From assembly GCF_014235185.1 (NCBI RefSeq), contig NZ_CP060131.1, positions 5,897,501 through 5,961,500 of the forward strand: 64,000 bases of DNA. The letters are read 5' to 3'. The position numbers were made by a program, and so were the translations under genes. The notes below the pieces were generated by a model. It searched no databases and was not told where the DNA came from. It worked only from the letters and a program-made list of their open reading frames with translations. This document shows positions 34,005 through 43,985 of this stretch, in pieces. How positions within the stretch are numbered: position 1 is the stretch's first letter; each line of letters begins with the position of its first letter. The DNA is from Pseudonocardia petroleophila (GTDB taxonomy: Bacteria > Actinomycetota > Actinomycetes > Mycobacteriales > Pseudonocardiaceae).

Positions 34005-35978
34005 TCACGGGCGAGCGCGCACTCTGCGGTCCGCAGTCCTTCTCTCGTCATCCGACCGGGCAGCGTGTCGTCCGCCCAGATGCTCGGCGAAGTGGTGCTC
34101 GATCGCCCGGTACAGCCGAAGCCGATTGCTCTCGTTCTCGAACCCGTGCCCCTCGTCCCCGGCGAGCAGGTACTCGACCGGCACACCGCGCTCGCGTAGA
34201 GAGGCGACGATCCGGTCGGACTGTGCCTGGGGGACGCGGACGTCGTTGGCTCCCTGGGCGACCAACAGTGGCGTCCGGATCCGGTCCACCATCGTGATCG
34301 GCGAGCGCGCGATCAGCTCGGCCTCCTGCTCGGGGACGTCGGGGTCGCCGAGGTAGCGGTACCAGCTGTTGGCGTTGTAGCGGCGAGTGAACGGCGGGAG
34401 GGCCCGCAGGGCGGCGACGAGGTCGGAAACGCCCACGTAGTCGACCGCCGCGGCGAACCGGTCGGGGGTGACGGTGATCGCGCGCAGGACGGCGTACCCG
34501 CCGTAGGAGACACCGGAGATCCCGACCCGGCCGGGATCGGTGTATCCCTGCGCCACCGCCCAGTCGATGCCGTCGTCCAGGTCGTCCTGCATGGCCCGGC
34601 CGTACTCTCCGACGGCCGCGGTCAGGTGCCTGCGCCCGTATCCGAGAGAGCCGCGGTAGTTGACCTGCAGTACCGCGTAGCCGCGGTTGGCCAGCATCTG
34701 GACCTCGGGGTTGTAGCCCCAGAAGTCCTGCACCCAGGGGCCGCCGTGTACCAGCAGCACCGTCGGCAGGTTCCGCGGCTCCACGCCGACCGGCAGGGTG
34801 AGGTAGCCGGGCAGCTCCAGACCGTCCCGGGCGGGGAACTGCACGGCCCGCATCGGGGCCATGTCGGCCGGGTCCAGGTCCGGGTAGGGCTGGAACAGGC
34901 GGCGTCGCTCGCCGGTGGCGTGGTCGTAGAACCAGCTCACCCCCGGCTCGCGGTCGTGGATGAAGGTGACGATCCAGCGCCGGCCCGACATGTCGGAGGA
35001 GACCGTGCCGAGCACCCCGTCGGACAGGGTGGCGAGCTCCGCGTACACCGGCGCGAAGTCCGGGTCCAGGACCTCGATGTGCGGCCGGTCGTCGACGAAG
35101 CGGGCAGCGATCGCCTGGCCTGTGCCCGGGTGGAGGTACACGGCCGGAGGGAGGATCCCGGGGGCCAGGATGCCCATGACGTCCAGGCTGCGGCCCTCGA
35201 CGGCCGCGACGACGGTCTCCTCGCCGGTCTCCCGATCGATCCGGACCAGCTGCAGGTCGTCGCCGTCGCGAAATGATCCGACGAGCAGGCCGTCGCCGTC
35301 AGGCGTCACCAGCTGGGGCTGCACGCTCAGCGGATACTCCGCGCCACCCATGCGGCGGAGCAGCCGAGGGTTCCCGGTGGTGCGGTCGATACCGGAGACG
35401 GCGACGGTCCCGTCCTCCTCGGTCACGATGAGGAACGCCGGAACACCGCGGCGGTCGAGGAGCGTCGCGGCCAGCGGGTCGGTCTCGTGATGGTGCAGCA
35501 CGACCTCACCGGTAGCGACGTCGACCCGGTGGACGTCGATGCGCCCGACGTCCGGGTTCATCGTGGCCAGCACGGTGCCGGGCGCCGAGGACAGCGTCTC
35601 GACGCCGAACACGCGCGAGCCCGGCCCCATCGGGGTGAGGTCGACCGCCGGGGCGGACGGGTCGTCGAGGTCGACGCGGTAGAGGTGGAAGTCCTCGTCG
35701 CCGTCGGTGTCCTGCAGGTAGAGCAGCCAGCGGGGGTCGTCGGTCCAGTGGTAGGTGGTGATGCCGCGGCGGGTGTCGTGGGTGACGGGGATGGCGTCGT
35801 CGTGGGTCTGGTCGACGCCGCGCACCCAGACGTTGCGCCGTCCGAGGTGCGGTGCCACGTAGGCGATCCGGATGCCGTCCGGAGAGATCGTGGGCACGAC
35901 GAACGCCGGGTCGGCGAAGAACTCCTCGATCTCGACGAGCCTCGGCTGCGTGTCCGGGGCGGTGTCCGCGACGGTCAT
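34005..35978 (-). CDS. Prolyl oligopeptidase-family (S9) serine peptidase
   Basis: 657 residues. An N-terminal beta-propeller (repeats such as ISPDGIRIAYVAPHLGRRNVW and TDDPRWLLYLQDTDGDEDFH) caps a C-terminal alpha/beta-hydrolase domain. The nucleophile motif is GVSYGGYA, the acid lies in GANDVRVP, and the catalytic His in DEGHGFENESNR. This is the acylaminoacyl-peptidase/S9C-like arrangement; no signal peptide is seen, so it should be cytoplasmic. It cleaves short peptides or acyl-peptides. The gene is 45 bp downstream of the DUF5996 gene. Confidence 0.92.
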   Translation of the reverse strand: MTVADTAPDTQPRLVEIEEFFADPAFVVPTISPDGIRIAYVAPHLGRRNVWVRGVDQTHDDAIPVTHDTRRGITTYHWTDDPRWLLYLQDTDGDEDFHLYRVDLDDPSAPAVDLTPMGPGSRVFGVETLSSAPGTVLATMNPDVGRIDVHRVDVATGEVVLHHHETDPLAATLLDRRGVPAFLIVTEEDGTVAVSGIDRTTGNPRLLRRMGGAEYPLSVQPQLVTPDGDGLLVGSFRDGDDLQLVRIDRETGEETVVAAVEGRSLDVMGILAPGILPPAVYLHPGTGQAIAARFVDDRPHIEVLDPDFAPVYAELATLSDGVLGTVSSDMSGRRWIVTFIHDREPGVSWFYDHATGERRRLFQPYPDLDPADMAPMRAVQFPARDGLELPGYLTLPVGVEPRNLPTVLLVHGGPWVQDFWGYNPEVQMLANRGYAVLQVNYRGSLGYGRRHLTAAVGEYGRAMQDDLDDGIDWAVAQGYTDPGRVGISGVSYGGYAVLRAITVTPDRFAAAVDYVGVSDLVAALRALPPFTRRYNANSWYRYLGDPDVPEQEAELIARSPITMVDRIRTPLLVAQGANDVRVPQAQSDRIVASLRERGVPVEYLLAGDEGHGFENESNRLRLYRAIEHHFAEHLGGRHAARSDDERRTADRRVRARP

Positions 35979-36023
35979 GTGATGTCCTCTCGTGGTGCAA
36001 CGGGCGGAGCGGAGCCCGACCGG

Positions 36024-36962
36024 TCAGGTCGCTGGGGTGTGGCGCCATCGGAAGGGGTCGTCCTCGAGCCCGAGGCGGTCCCAGTACCCGCGGTTCGCGG
36101 CGGCTTCGTAGGAGCTGTGGAGGAACTCGGCGACCGCGCGATCCGGGTCGGGTGCGGCGCGGGCGACCTCGTAGGGCAGCAGGAACTGTTGGAACTCGGG
36201 GCTCCAGAACGCGCCTTCGGGAGCGACCGGATGGTCGGCGAACCCGTCGGGGCCGGGGTAGGCGTAGGAGTAGAAGGCGCCCTCCTCGCCGCCGCCGGGC
36301 CAGAACCCGCAGCTGGACAGCTCCCGGGAGTAGCCCTCGACCATCACCCAGTCCCCGCAGTTCGGTACGCCGCCGGGGTGCGGCGGGGCGGGCCGTCCGG
36401 AGAAGCGGGTGCAGGCCAGGTCCATGCCTCCCCAGAAGAAGTGCACCGGGGAGACCTTGCCGACGAAGTGCGACCGGAACTCCCCGATCACCCGGTTCGC
36501 CTGCAGTAGCTGCCGCCAGAACAGGGCGGCCGACTCGCGGTCGTAGGAGTCGTGGACGTGGTCCTCGGCGAACGGGATCGCCGGGTCGACCTCGTTGGGG
36601 TGCGGCCGGATCGGGGCCTCGATCGCGAGCTCATCGAGCGCGGCCATGACCCGGGCATAGAACTCCGCGACCGGCATCGGCCGCAGCGGGACGGTCCGGG
36701 TGCCGGTGTCGCTGCTGCGGATCTCCAGCCGGTGGGCGAGGAAGTCGAACTCGATCTCGAAGGCGCCGGTGCCGTACGGAACGGCTGAGGTCGTCAGCCC
36801 GCGCGGGGTGACGTAGAGAGCCACCTGCCACCAGTGATTGACCAGCGGGGCGTGCGCCATGCGGATCTTGCCCACGATCTGGGTCCACATGTGCACGGTC
36901 TCGCGCGTGGGCGTCCAGTCGCCGACCCGCAGGCTCGGCCAGTTCGTCGTCGATGTGGTCAT
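36024..36962 (-). CDS. DUF5996 family protein
   Basis: 312 residues, soluble and rich in Trp and aromatic residues. NWPSLRVGDWTPTRETVHMWTQIVGKIRMA, HWWQVALYVTPRGLTT, SPVHFFWGGMDLACTRFSGR and CGFWPGGGEEGAFYSYAYP are conserved blocks of DUF5996. No catalytic mechanism is known. Its ATG overlaps the stop of the MFS gene by four bases, so it is translationally coupled to an efflux pump and likely part of the same detoxification or stress transcript. Confidence 0.88.
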   Translation of the reverse strand: MTTSTTNWPSLRVGDWTPTRETVHMWTQIVGKIRMAHAPLVNHWWQVALYVTPRGLTTSAVPYGTGAFEIEFDFLAHRLEIRSSDTGTRTVPLRPMPVAEFYARVMAALDELAIEAPIRPHPNEVDPAIPFAEDHVHDSYDRESAALFWRQLLQANRVIGEFRSHFVGKVSPVHFFWGGMDLACTRFSGRPAPPHPGGVPNCGDWVMVEGYSRELSSCGFWPGGGEEGAFYSYAYPGPDGFADHPVAPEGAFWSPEFQQFLLPYEVARAAPDPDRAVAEFLHSSYEAAANRGYWDRLGLEDDPFRWRHTPAT

Positions 36963-38590
36963 CGGTCGTCACGTCCTTCGGCACCACGCGAGGTGGCAGT
37001 CGTCGTGTGGGTGTCCTGCGAGTCAGGTGCTCGATCCGTCACCCGTCGCCGGTCGGCGGAGTCCGTCCCGGTGGCCGCGCCTGAGAACAGGGCGGCGCCC
37101 GGTCGGCCGGGGTGAATCTGCGGCCCGGTGACCGCACAGTGCGCGTAGGAGGCGGGCCGGATGCGGGTGCCCGGCCCCGCCGCGCCCCGCTCTGCGACGG
37201 GGCGGCGGACGAACGCCGTCGCGAGCACGGCGGCGAGGACCATGAGCGTGGCGCTGATCAGCATCGCCGTCCGGAAGCCGGCGCCGAACGCGGTGGCGTC
37301 GGTGTAGTCCCCGCCGGTGATCCCGGCCGCGACCGGGATCACGGCGACGGCCAGAAGACCGGCCGCGCGTGCGATCGCGTTGTTGACCCCGGAGGCGACG
37401 CCGGCATTCCGGTCCGGCGCCGAGTCCAGGACCGTCGAGGTCAGCGGGGACACCACGAGCGTCAACCCGAGGCCGAACACGACCACCGGAACCAGCACGT
37501 CAGCGAGGACCGACGCGTCCGCCTCGATCCGGGACATGAGGACGAGACCGACGGCGGCGATCAGGGTGCCCCCCGCGATCGGGATCCGCGGGCCGATCCG
37601 CTGGCCGAGCCGCCCGGCGTGGGCGGACAGCGCGAGCATGATCACCGTCACCGGGAGGAGCGCCGCACCGGCCTGCAGGGGTGTGAGTCCGACTACCACC
37701 TGTAGCTGCAGCACCAGGAGCACGAACACTCCCCCGAGCGCGGCATAGACCATCATCGTCACGGCGTTTGCGGCGCTGAACGGCGCGTTGCGGAACAGCG
37801 ACATCGGCACCAGCGGGTGGGTCGACCGGCGCTCGACCAGCACGAAGCCGACCAGCGCCAGCACGCCGGCCGCACCGACCGACACCACCACTGCGTCGAC
37901 GCCCTGCTCACCGGCTGCGGTGAGGGCGTAGGTCAGGCCCGCCAGCCCCAGCACGGCGAGCGACGTTCCGGCGAGGTCGAGCCGCGGGGCGGCGTCGGGG
38001 TCGCGGGACTCCGGGACGTGCCGCGCCGCCACCACCACGATGAGGACGGCGACCGGCAAGTTCACCAAGAACACCGCCCGCCAGCTCCACTCGACCAGCC
38101 AGCCGCCGAGGAACGGGCCGAAGGCCCCGGCGATGCCACCGAGCCCCGACCACGCCCCGACCGCCGCCGCCCGGTCGGCGCCGTGGAAGGAGGCGGCGAT
38201 GATCGCGAGGCTCCCGGGGGTGAGTAGCGCCCCACCGACGCCCTGCAGCGCCCGGGCGGCGATCAGCATCTCGATGTTCTGAGCCGCACCACACAGCAAC
38301 GACGCGACCGCGAACCAGACGACGCCGATCACGAACACCCGTCGGCGGCCGAATCGGTCTCCCAGCGATCCACCGAGCAGGATCAGTGACGCCAGCGTGA
38401 GGGTGTAGGCGTTGAGCGTCCACTGCAGACCCGAGAAGCCGGTTCCGAGCTCGGCGCCGATCCGGCCCAGCGCGATGTTGATCACAGTGGCGTCGAGCAT
38501 CGCCAGGCCCGACCCGAGCACGGTCGCGAGCAGCACCCAGCGGCCGCGCGAGGTTCCCATCCGCAAGTGCGGTTCTGCCGTGTCGGCCAT
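36959..38590 (-). CDS. DHA2-family MFS exporter (EmrB/QacA type)
   Basis: 543 residues from ATG with GGAAGGAA upstream. It has 14 helices. LDATVINIALGRIGAELG, TLTLASLILLGGSLGDRFGRRRVF (motif A) and SGLGGIAGAFGPFLGGWLV (motif C) define the EmrB/QacA subfamily of proton-coupled drug exporters. The last roughly 70 residues are hydrophilic and low-complexity. It follows the flavodoxin-like gene and overlaps the DUF5996 gene. With the quinone-linked genes across the divergent promoter, it may export toxic aromatics. Confidence 0.9.
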   Translation of the reverse strand: MADTAEPHLRMGTSRGRWVLLATVLGSGLAMLDATVINIALGRIGAELGTGFSGLQWTLNAYTLTLASLILLGGSLGDRFGRRRVFVIGVVWFAVASLLCGAAQNIEMLIAARALQGVGGALLTPGSLAIIAASFHGADRAAAVGAWSGLGGIAGAFGPFLGGWLVEWSWRAVFLVNLPVAVLIVVVAARHVPESRDPDAAPRLDLAGTSLAVLGLAGLTYALTAAGEQGVDAVVVSVGAAGVLALVGFVLVERRSTHPLVPMSLFRNAPFSAANAVTMMVYAALGGVFVLLVLQLQVVVGLTPLQAGAALLPVTVIMLALSAHAGRLGQRIGPRIPIAGGTLIAAVGLVLMSRIEADASVLADVLVPVVVFGLGLTLVVSPLTSTVLDSAPDRNAGVASGVNNAIARAAGLLAVAVIPVAAGITGGDYTDATAFGAGFRTAMLISATLMVLAAVLATAFVRRPVAERGAAGPGTRIRPASYAHCAVTGPQIHPGRPGAALFSGAATGTDSADRRRVTDRAPDSQDTHTTTATSRGAEGRDDR

Positions 38591-38684
38591 GGCGGTTCCT
38601 TCCGGGTCAGGGGTCGGGAAGAAGCGGTACCGACGACCCCGGGGCCGCACTCCAGCGCCCGGTGCGCTCGGGCGGGCCGTCGAC

Positions 38685-39428
38685 TCAGCGGTACTCGGGG
38701 TTGACGGCGTCCGGGTGGGTCCCGGCCTCCCACCGCGTGCGCTGGTTGCCGTAGGCGGGGAAGCCGCCCGCGGCCCGGATCATGGACGCGGTGTGGAGCA
38801 GGTTGTAGGTCATGAACGCAAGATTGCGATTGGTGAAGTCGTTGTCCGGGCCGCCCGAGCCCTCGTCGAGGTAGGACGGGCCGGGCCCGACCTCGCCCAG
38901 CCAGCCCGCGTCGGCCTGGGGCGGCACGGTGAACCCGATGTGCTGCAGGCTGTAGAGGATGCTCATCGCGCAGTGCTTGAGGCCGTCCTCGTTGCCGGTG
39001 AGCAGGCAGCCGGCGACCCGCCCGTAGTAGGCGTACTGGCCCTGTTCGTTCAGCACACCCGAGTAGCCGTAGAGCCGTTCGATCACCCGCCGGGTCACCG
39101 AGCTGTTGTCACCCAGCCAGATCGGACCGCCGATGACCAGGATGTCGGCGGCCAGGACCCGTTCCAGCAGGGCGGGCCACTCGTCGGTGGCCGCCCCGTG
39201 TTCGGTCATGTCCGGGCGGACGCCGGTGGCGATGTCGTGGTCGACCGCGCGGATCTGGTCGACGACGACGCCGTTCTTCTCCATGATCTCGACGCTGCGG
39301 TCGATCACGCCCTGGGTGTGGCTGCGGCCGGGCGAGCGGTTGAGGGTGCAGTTGATGTACATCGCGCGCAGCCCGGTGAAGTCGGGCTGCAGGGTCAGGG
39401 ACGCAGCGGCGGACGATTCGGTGCTCAC
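38685..39428 (-). CDS. Flavodoxin-like NAD(P)H-dependent FMN reductase
   Basis: 247 residues from a probable GTG at 39428 (a GTG two codons upstream is also possible). CTLNRSPGRSHTQGVID forms the phosphate-binding loop for FMN, and ILVIGGPIWLGDNSSVTRR and YGRVAGCLLTGNEDG are the usual flavodoxin-fold segments near the isoalloxazine. It is likely a quinone or azo-type reductase in the cytoplasm. It is divergent from the LuxR regulator gene, 132 bp apart, and leads the minus-strand set with the exporter and DUF5996. Confidence 0.85.
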   Translation of the reverse strand: MSTESSAAASLTLQPDFTGLRAMYINCTLNRSPGRSHTQGVIDRSVEIMEKNGVVVDQIRAVDHDIATGVRPDMTEHGAATDEWPALLERVLAADILVIGGPIWLGDNSSVTRRVIERLYGYSGVLNEQGQYAYYGRVAGCLLTGNEDGLKHCAMSILYSLQHIGFTVPPQADAGWLGEVGPGPSYLDEGSGGPDNDFTNRNLAFMTYNLLHTASMIRAAGGFPAYGNQRTRWEAGTHPDAVNPEYR

Positions 39429-39560
39429 GGGCACAGTGTCGAGCGGAAGGCGCCGGGCCGAATCGGTCGTCCGATCGGTCGGTTCGTCCTGTTCCGGGCC
39501 GGGGAGCGCTATAACTGGACCGGGCCGCTGTCCTGCGCCCCGGGGGAAGGCGCGGTGACG

Positions 39561-42317
39561 ATGGAGTTGTTCGGACGCAGCACCGAGACCGCGGTCCTGG
39601 ACCGGCTGGTCGCTGCCGCAGCAGGCGGAGCGGGTTCCGGGCTGGTGCTGTGGGGCGAGCCGGGGATCGGCAAGACGGCGCTGCTCGACCACGCGGTGGG
39701 CAGGGCGTCCGGATCGACGGTGCTGCGGTGCCGGGGCACCCGGCTGGAGTCCGGGCTCGCCTTCGCCGCGCTGCACCAGCTGCTGTGGCCCGTCGCCGAC
39801 CGCCTCGACACCCTCCCCGCGCCGCAGGCCGGGGCGCTGCGCGGCGCCCTGGGCCTGAGCGAGGAGAAGGCGAACCGCTTCCTCATCGGTGCGGCGGTGC
39901 TGTCGCTGGTCTCCGACCTGGCCCGGGAGCGCCCGGTGATCGTCGTGGTGGACGACGCCCAGTGGGTCGACGAGGCGACCGCGCATTCGCTGGGGTTCGT
40001 GGCACGGCGGGTGCGGACCGACGCCGTCCTGATCCTGCTCACCGGACACTCCGATCCCGCGTCGGGGCCGTGGGAGGGCCTGCCCGCGCTGGAGATCCGC
40101 GGCCTCGCCGACGACGACGCCCGCTCGCTCGTACGGGCTTCGATGCCGGGTGCCCGGCCGACGGTGATCGACGAGGTGACCCGCGCGGCAGGGGGCAACC
40201 CGCTTGCCCTGCACGAGCTGCCGACCCTCGACCGGGAGCCGGACGACACGCCGTTACCGTCGCTGGGCGACCCGGTGCCGATCGGCCCCCGGCTGCGGCG
40301 GGCGTTCCTGGCCCGGGTCGAGTCGATGTCGGGCCCGGCCCGTGCCCTGCTGCTCCTGGCCGCGGCCGAGGACCGGGGCGACCGCCTCGCCGTGCAACGG
40401 GCGGGGGCCGCATGGGACGTCGACGCATCCACCTGGGACGACGTGTCGCGCTCGGGCATGCTCCGCACGGCGGGGACACGCATCGAGTTCCGGCACCCCA
40501 TGATCCCCGCGGCGATCTACGACGGCGCGTCGCTGTCGGAGCGGCACGCGGCGCACCGCGCGCTCGCCGCGGTCCTCCCCGCGGAAGCGATCGAGGAACG
40601 CGCCTGGCACCTGGCCGCCGCCGCCGAGACGCCCGACGAGGACGTCGCCGCGCTGCTCGAGCGCGCGGCCGAGAAGTCCCTGCGCTGCGGCGCGGGCCCG
40701 ACGGCCGTGCGCACGCTGCGGCGGGCGGCCGAGCTGTCCCCGTCTGCGCCCGACGCCGCTCGCCGGCTCGCCGCCGCCGCCGGTGCCGCGTGGCACGCGG
40801 GCCACGCCGACGTCGCCAGGCGCCTGCTCGACGACGCCGGGCGCCTGGAGAGCGGGACCGACATCGCCCGGGCCAGCCGGGGGCTGCGCGGCATCCTCGA
40901 GTTCACCACCGGTATCCCGGAGCGCGCCCATCGCTATCTGGTCCACGACATGGACGCGGTGAGCGGCGCGCGGTCCACGGTCCGGCTGGGGTCGGTGGCG
41001 GTCCGCGCCGCCTGGTCCGCCGGGCGCAGCGACCTTCAGCTCGAGTCGCTGCAGCGGTTGCTGGCCGTGGACGCGGGCGAGGACGACTCGCTGGCCGAGC
41101 AGCTGCCCATGTTGCGAACCTGGTGGTCGTGCTACGACGAGTCCGGCGAGATCGCCCGGATCAGGCCGGACGGGGCCGGGGACACGTTCCGCAGGTTCTT
41201 CACCGCCGCGTGGGAGCTGCTGCCGCCGGTGCCGCTGGTCCAGGCCTGGGGTATCGAGGGTCCGCTGCGCGACGCTCTGCGTGTGCAGGCCGCCGAGCTC
41301 CGGCGTCGGCACGAGATCGCTGCCCTGGCCGTGGTGCTCTCCCAGGCCGCGGTCCTCGACCTGGCCGCGGGGCGGTGGGACGCGGTCGAGACCGAGGCGA
41401 CCGACGGCCTGCACCTGGCCGAGGAGGTCGGCGCGGACCACGTGGCCACGCAGTGCCGCGGCACCCTGGGCTCCCTGGCCGCGGGTCGCGGCGACGAGGA
41501 GGGCGTCGAGGAGTACACGTCGAGCGCTCTGCAGGTGTCGGTCCCGCGGGGTGTGCGGGCCCTCACCGCGTCGGCGTACTGGCCCCGCGGACGGGCGGCT
41601 CTGTTCGCCGGTCGACCCGTCGAAGCGCTGAACCACCTGATGCCACTGGTCGGACAGGGCCACGAGGCCGCCCATCCCACCTTCGCGCTGCTCGCGGCCG
41701 CCGACACCGCGGAGGCCGCGGTGCAGGTCGGCCGGTTCGACGTCGCCGGGTCCCGGCTGAGCGCGGTGACGACGTGGGCACAACGGTCGGATGCTGCCTG
41801 GGCATGGGTGACCGTCCACCGGCTGCGGGCCCTCGTCGGGGACGGGCCGACGGTCGAGCAGTCGTACCGGGATGCGCTCGACGTGCCGGGGGCGGCGGAC
41901 CGGCCCTTCGAGCATGCCCGCACCGGGTTGCTCTACGGCGAATGGCTGCGGAGGGCACGCCGTCGGGCCGACGCGCGGACGCAGCTGGCCGCGGCGGCGG
42001 AGGTGTTCGACCACCTCGGCGCGGAGCCGCTGCGCAAGCGCGCACTACGCGAACAGGGCCTAGCCGACGGGCCCACGGCCCGCCGCGGGCCCGGCCCGGC
42101 CGCCACCCTGACCGTCCAGGAGATGCGGGTGGCTCGCCTGGCGGCCGACCACATGACCAATCGGGAGATCGCGGCGCAGCTGCTGATCAGCCCGCGCACG
42201 GTCGGCCACCACCTGGCCAACGTCTATCCCAAGCTCGGCATCACCTCACGCGGAGAGCTCACCCGGATCGATCTCTCCGGCGACCTGCGACTCCGCGTGG
42301 GCGCCCACGACGGATGA
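39561..42317 (+). CDS. Large ATP-binding LuxR-family transcriptional activator (LAL)
   Basis: 918 residues from ATG with GGAAGG ten bases upstream. The N-terminal AAA ATPase has Walker A WGEPGIGKTALL and Walker B VIVVVDDAQWVDE. A long helical (TPR-like) middle region follows, and a C-terminal GerE-type HTH, LTVQEMRVARLAADHMTNREI with RTVGHHLANVYPKLGI. LAL proteins activate catabolic or stress operons in response to small ligands. Its position between two divergent sets of quinone/aromatic detoxification genes makes it their likely regulator. Confidence 0.92.
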   Translation: MELFGRSTETAVLDRLVAAAAGGAGSGLVLWGEPGIGKTALLDHAVGRASGSTVLRCRGTRLESGLAFAALHQLLWPVADRLDTLPAPQAGALRGALGLSEEKANRFLIGAAVLSLVSDLARERPVIVVVDDAQWVDEATAHSLGFVARRVRTDAVLILLTGHSDPASGPWEGLPALEIRGLADDDARSLVRASMPGARPTVIDEVTRAAGGNPLALHELPTLDREPDDTPLPSLGDPVPIGPRLRRAFLARVESMSGPARALLLLAAAEDRGDRLAVQRAGAAWDVDASTWDDVSRSGMLRTAGTRIEFRHPMIPAAIYDGASLSERHAAHRALAAVLPAEAIEERAWHLAAAAETPDEDVAALLERAAEKSLRCGAGPTAVRTLRRAAELSPSAPDAARRLAAAAGAAWHAGHADVARRLLDDAGRLESGTDIARASRGLRGILEFTTGIPERAHRYLVHDMDAVSGARSTVRLGSVAVRAAWSAGRSDLQLESLQRLLAVDAGEDDSLAEQLPMLRTWWSCYDESGEIARIRPDGAGDTFRRFFTAAWELLPPVPLVQAWGIEGPLRDALRVQAAELRRRHEIAALAVVLSQAAVLDLAAGRWDAVETEATDGLHLAEEVGADHVATQCRGTLGSLAAGRGDEEGVEEYTSSALQVSVPRGVRALTASAYWPRGRAALFAGRPVEALNHLMPLVGQGHEAAHPTFALLAAADTAEAAVQVGRFDVAGSRLSAVTTWAQRSDAAWAWVTVHRLRALVGDGPTVEQSYRDALDVPGAADRPFEHARTGLLYGEWLRRARRRADARTQLAAAAEVFDHLGAEPLRKRALREQGLADGPTARRGPGPAATLTVQEMRVARLAADHMTNREIAAQLLISPRTVGHHLANVYPKLGITSRGELTRIDLSGDLRLRVGAHDG

Positions 42318-42504
42318 TCCGTTCGGCCGCGCGCCGGTGACCGATTGCGCGCCCGATTCGTGCGCATCGAGCCCGTCGTAGCGTCTGGCCCGTCGAGGAG
42401 TGATGCCCGACGTACCCACACGAGCATCACGCGCCCGGTCAGCATCCCCTTCACGCCCGAGGGCCGGGCCACACGGCCGGCGGCCACGAACCGGAAGGAA
42501 CCAC

Positions 42505-42987
42505 ATGAGCACCGACGAACAGACCCGCGCCGCGCTCCGCAACGAGTTCCTGCAACCGCAGGAGCGGCGGCCGACCTCCAGCGCACGGGGCCTGCACCAC
42601 ACGGCCCTGATCTCCTCGGACGTCCGCACGACGATCGAGTTCTACCAGGGCGTCCTGGAGTTCCCGCTCACCGAACTGATCGAGAACCGGGACTACCCCG
42701 GCTCGTCGCACTTCTTCTTCGACATCGGCAACCGGAACCTGCTCGCCTTCTTCGACTTCCCCGGCCTCGACACGGGGCCCTACCGGGAGGTCCTCGGCGG
42801 GCTGCACCACGTCGCGATCTCGGTCGACCCGGACCGCTGGGAACACCTGCGCGACAGGCTCACCGCCGCCGGGATCGAGTTCGTCCTGCACAGCGAGGTG
42901 TCGCTCTACTTCAGCGACCCCGACGGCGCCCGACTGGAGCTGATCGCCGACCCGCTGGGCGAGATGTACGGCGAGATCGTCCTCTGA
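42505..42987 (+). CDS. VOC-family protein (glyoxalase/bleomycin resistance superfamily)
   Basis: 160 residues from ATG with GGAAGGAA upstream. One full VOC domain: LHHTALISSDVRTTIEFYQGVLEFPL, then HFFFDIGNRNLLAFFDFPG, GLHHVAISVDP and the metal-site end YFSDPDGARLELIAD. The His and Glu ligands of the fold are kept. It is the first gene after the LuxR regulator, and the next gene encodes a two-domain ring-cleaving-type VOC protein. The two may act on the same aromatic substrate. Confidence 0.88.
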   Translation: MSTDEQTRAALRNEFLQPQERRPTSSARGLHHTALISSDVRTTIEFYQGVLEFPLTELIENRDYPGSSHFFFDIGNRNLLAFFDFPGLDTGPYREVLGGLHHVAISVDPDRWEHLRDRLTAAGIEFVLHSEVSLYFSDPDGARLELIADPLGEMYGEIVL

Positions 42988-43022
42988 CCGGCCCACCATC
43001 GAGCGCTGCCGCTGGAGGCACC

Positions 43023-43985
43023 ATGACCACGATCGCCCCCGCCGGGCTGCACCACGTCACCGCCATCGCCGCGGACCCCCGGGAGAACGTCGCCTTCTAC
43101 ACCGATGTCCTGGGACTGCGGCTGGTCAAGCGGACCGTCAACTTCGACGACCCCGGCACCTACCACCTCTACTACGGCGACGCCTCAGGTTCACCTGCCT
43201 CGATCCTGACCTTCTTCCCCTGGCGCGACGTGCCGACCGGGCAGGTCGGCACGGGACTGACGACCGCGACCGCGTTCAGCGTCCCACCGAGCTCGCTGGG
43301 GTGGTGGCAGAACCGCCTGTCCTCGCTCGGAGTCGACGCCGACGCCCCGGTCGACCGCGACGGCGTCGAGATCCTGGCCCTGCGCGACCCGCACGGCCTC
43401 GTCCTCGAGCTGGTCGCCTCCCCGGGCGACCACCGTTCCGGATGGGACGGGGCGGCCGCCATCCCCGACGAGCACGCGGTGCGCGGCCTGCACTCGGTCA
43501 CCCTCACCGAGGCGGTCACCGAGCCCACCCAGCGCCTGTTGACCGGGATGCTCGGCATGAGCCTGCTCGAGGAGAACGGCGACCGCAGCCGGTTCGCGAT
43601 GGCCGACGGCGAGGCGGGGGCCCTCGTCGACGTCACCGGTTCCACCGGCCGCCGCGGGGTGCAGGCCGGCGGGACCGTCCACCACATCGCGTTCCGCGTG
43701 CCCGACCGGGCGATGCAGGAGGACTGGCGGCGGCAGCTGGCCTCGGCCGGGCTGCACGTCACCGACATCCTGGACCGGCAGTACTTCACCTCGATCTACT
43801 TCCGCGAGCCCGGCGGCGTGCTGTTCGAGATCGCCACCGACACACCCGGCTTTACCGTCGACGAACCGCTGCTGACCCTCGGCCGCACTCTGAAGCTGCC
43901 GCCGTGGCTCGAGCCGAGCCGGGCGCAGATCGAGCGGGTGCTGCCCACGCTCGAGCCGGCGGAGGACGCTGGGACGACGCCGTGA
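43023..43985 (+). CDS. Ring-cleaving dioxygenase-like two-domain VOC protein (MhqO-like)
   Basis: 320 residues from ATG with GGAGG upstream. Two VOC modules: LHHVTAIAADPRENVAFYTDVLGLRLVKRTVN with YHLYYGD and DPHGLVLELVA, then LHSVTLTE, VHHIAFRVPD and YFREPGGVLFEIATD. The candidate metal ligands (His, His, Glu) are present. Homologues include B. subtilis MhqO/MhqE hydroquinone-specific dioxygenases and LinE-type enzymes, which open (hydro)quinone rings. It is translationally coupled by a four-base overlap to the hydrolase downstream, the same pairing as mhqO/mhqD. Confidence 0.88.
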   Translation: MTTIAPAGLHHVTAIAADPRENVAFYTDVLGLRLVKRTVNFDDPGTYHLYYGDASGSPASILTFFPWRDVPTGQVGTGLTTATAFSVPPSSLGWWQNRLSSLGVDADAPVDRDGVEILALRDPHGLVLELVASPGDHRSGWDGAAAIPDEHAVRGLHSVTLTEAVTEPTQRLLTGMLGMSLLEENGDRSRFAMADGEAGALVDVTGSTGRRGVQAGGTVHHIAFRVPDRAMQEDWRRQLASAGLHVTDILDRQYFTSIYFREPGGVLFEIATDTPGFTVDEPLLTLGRTLKLPPWLEPSRAQIERVLPTLEPAEDAGTTP

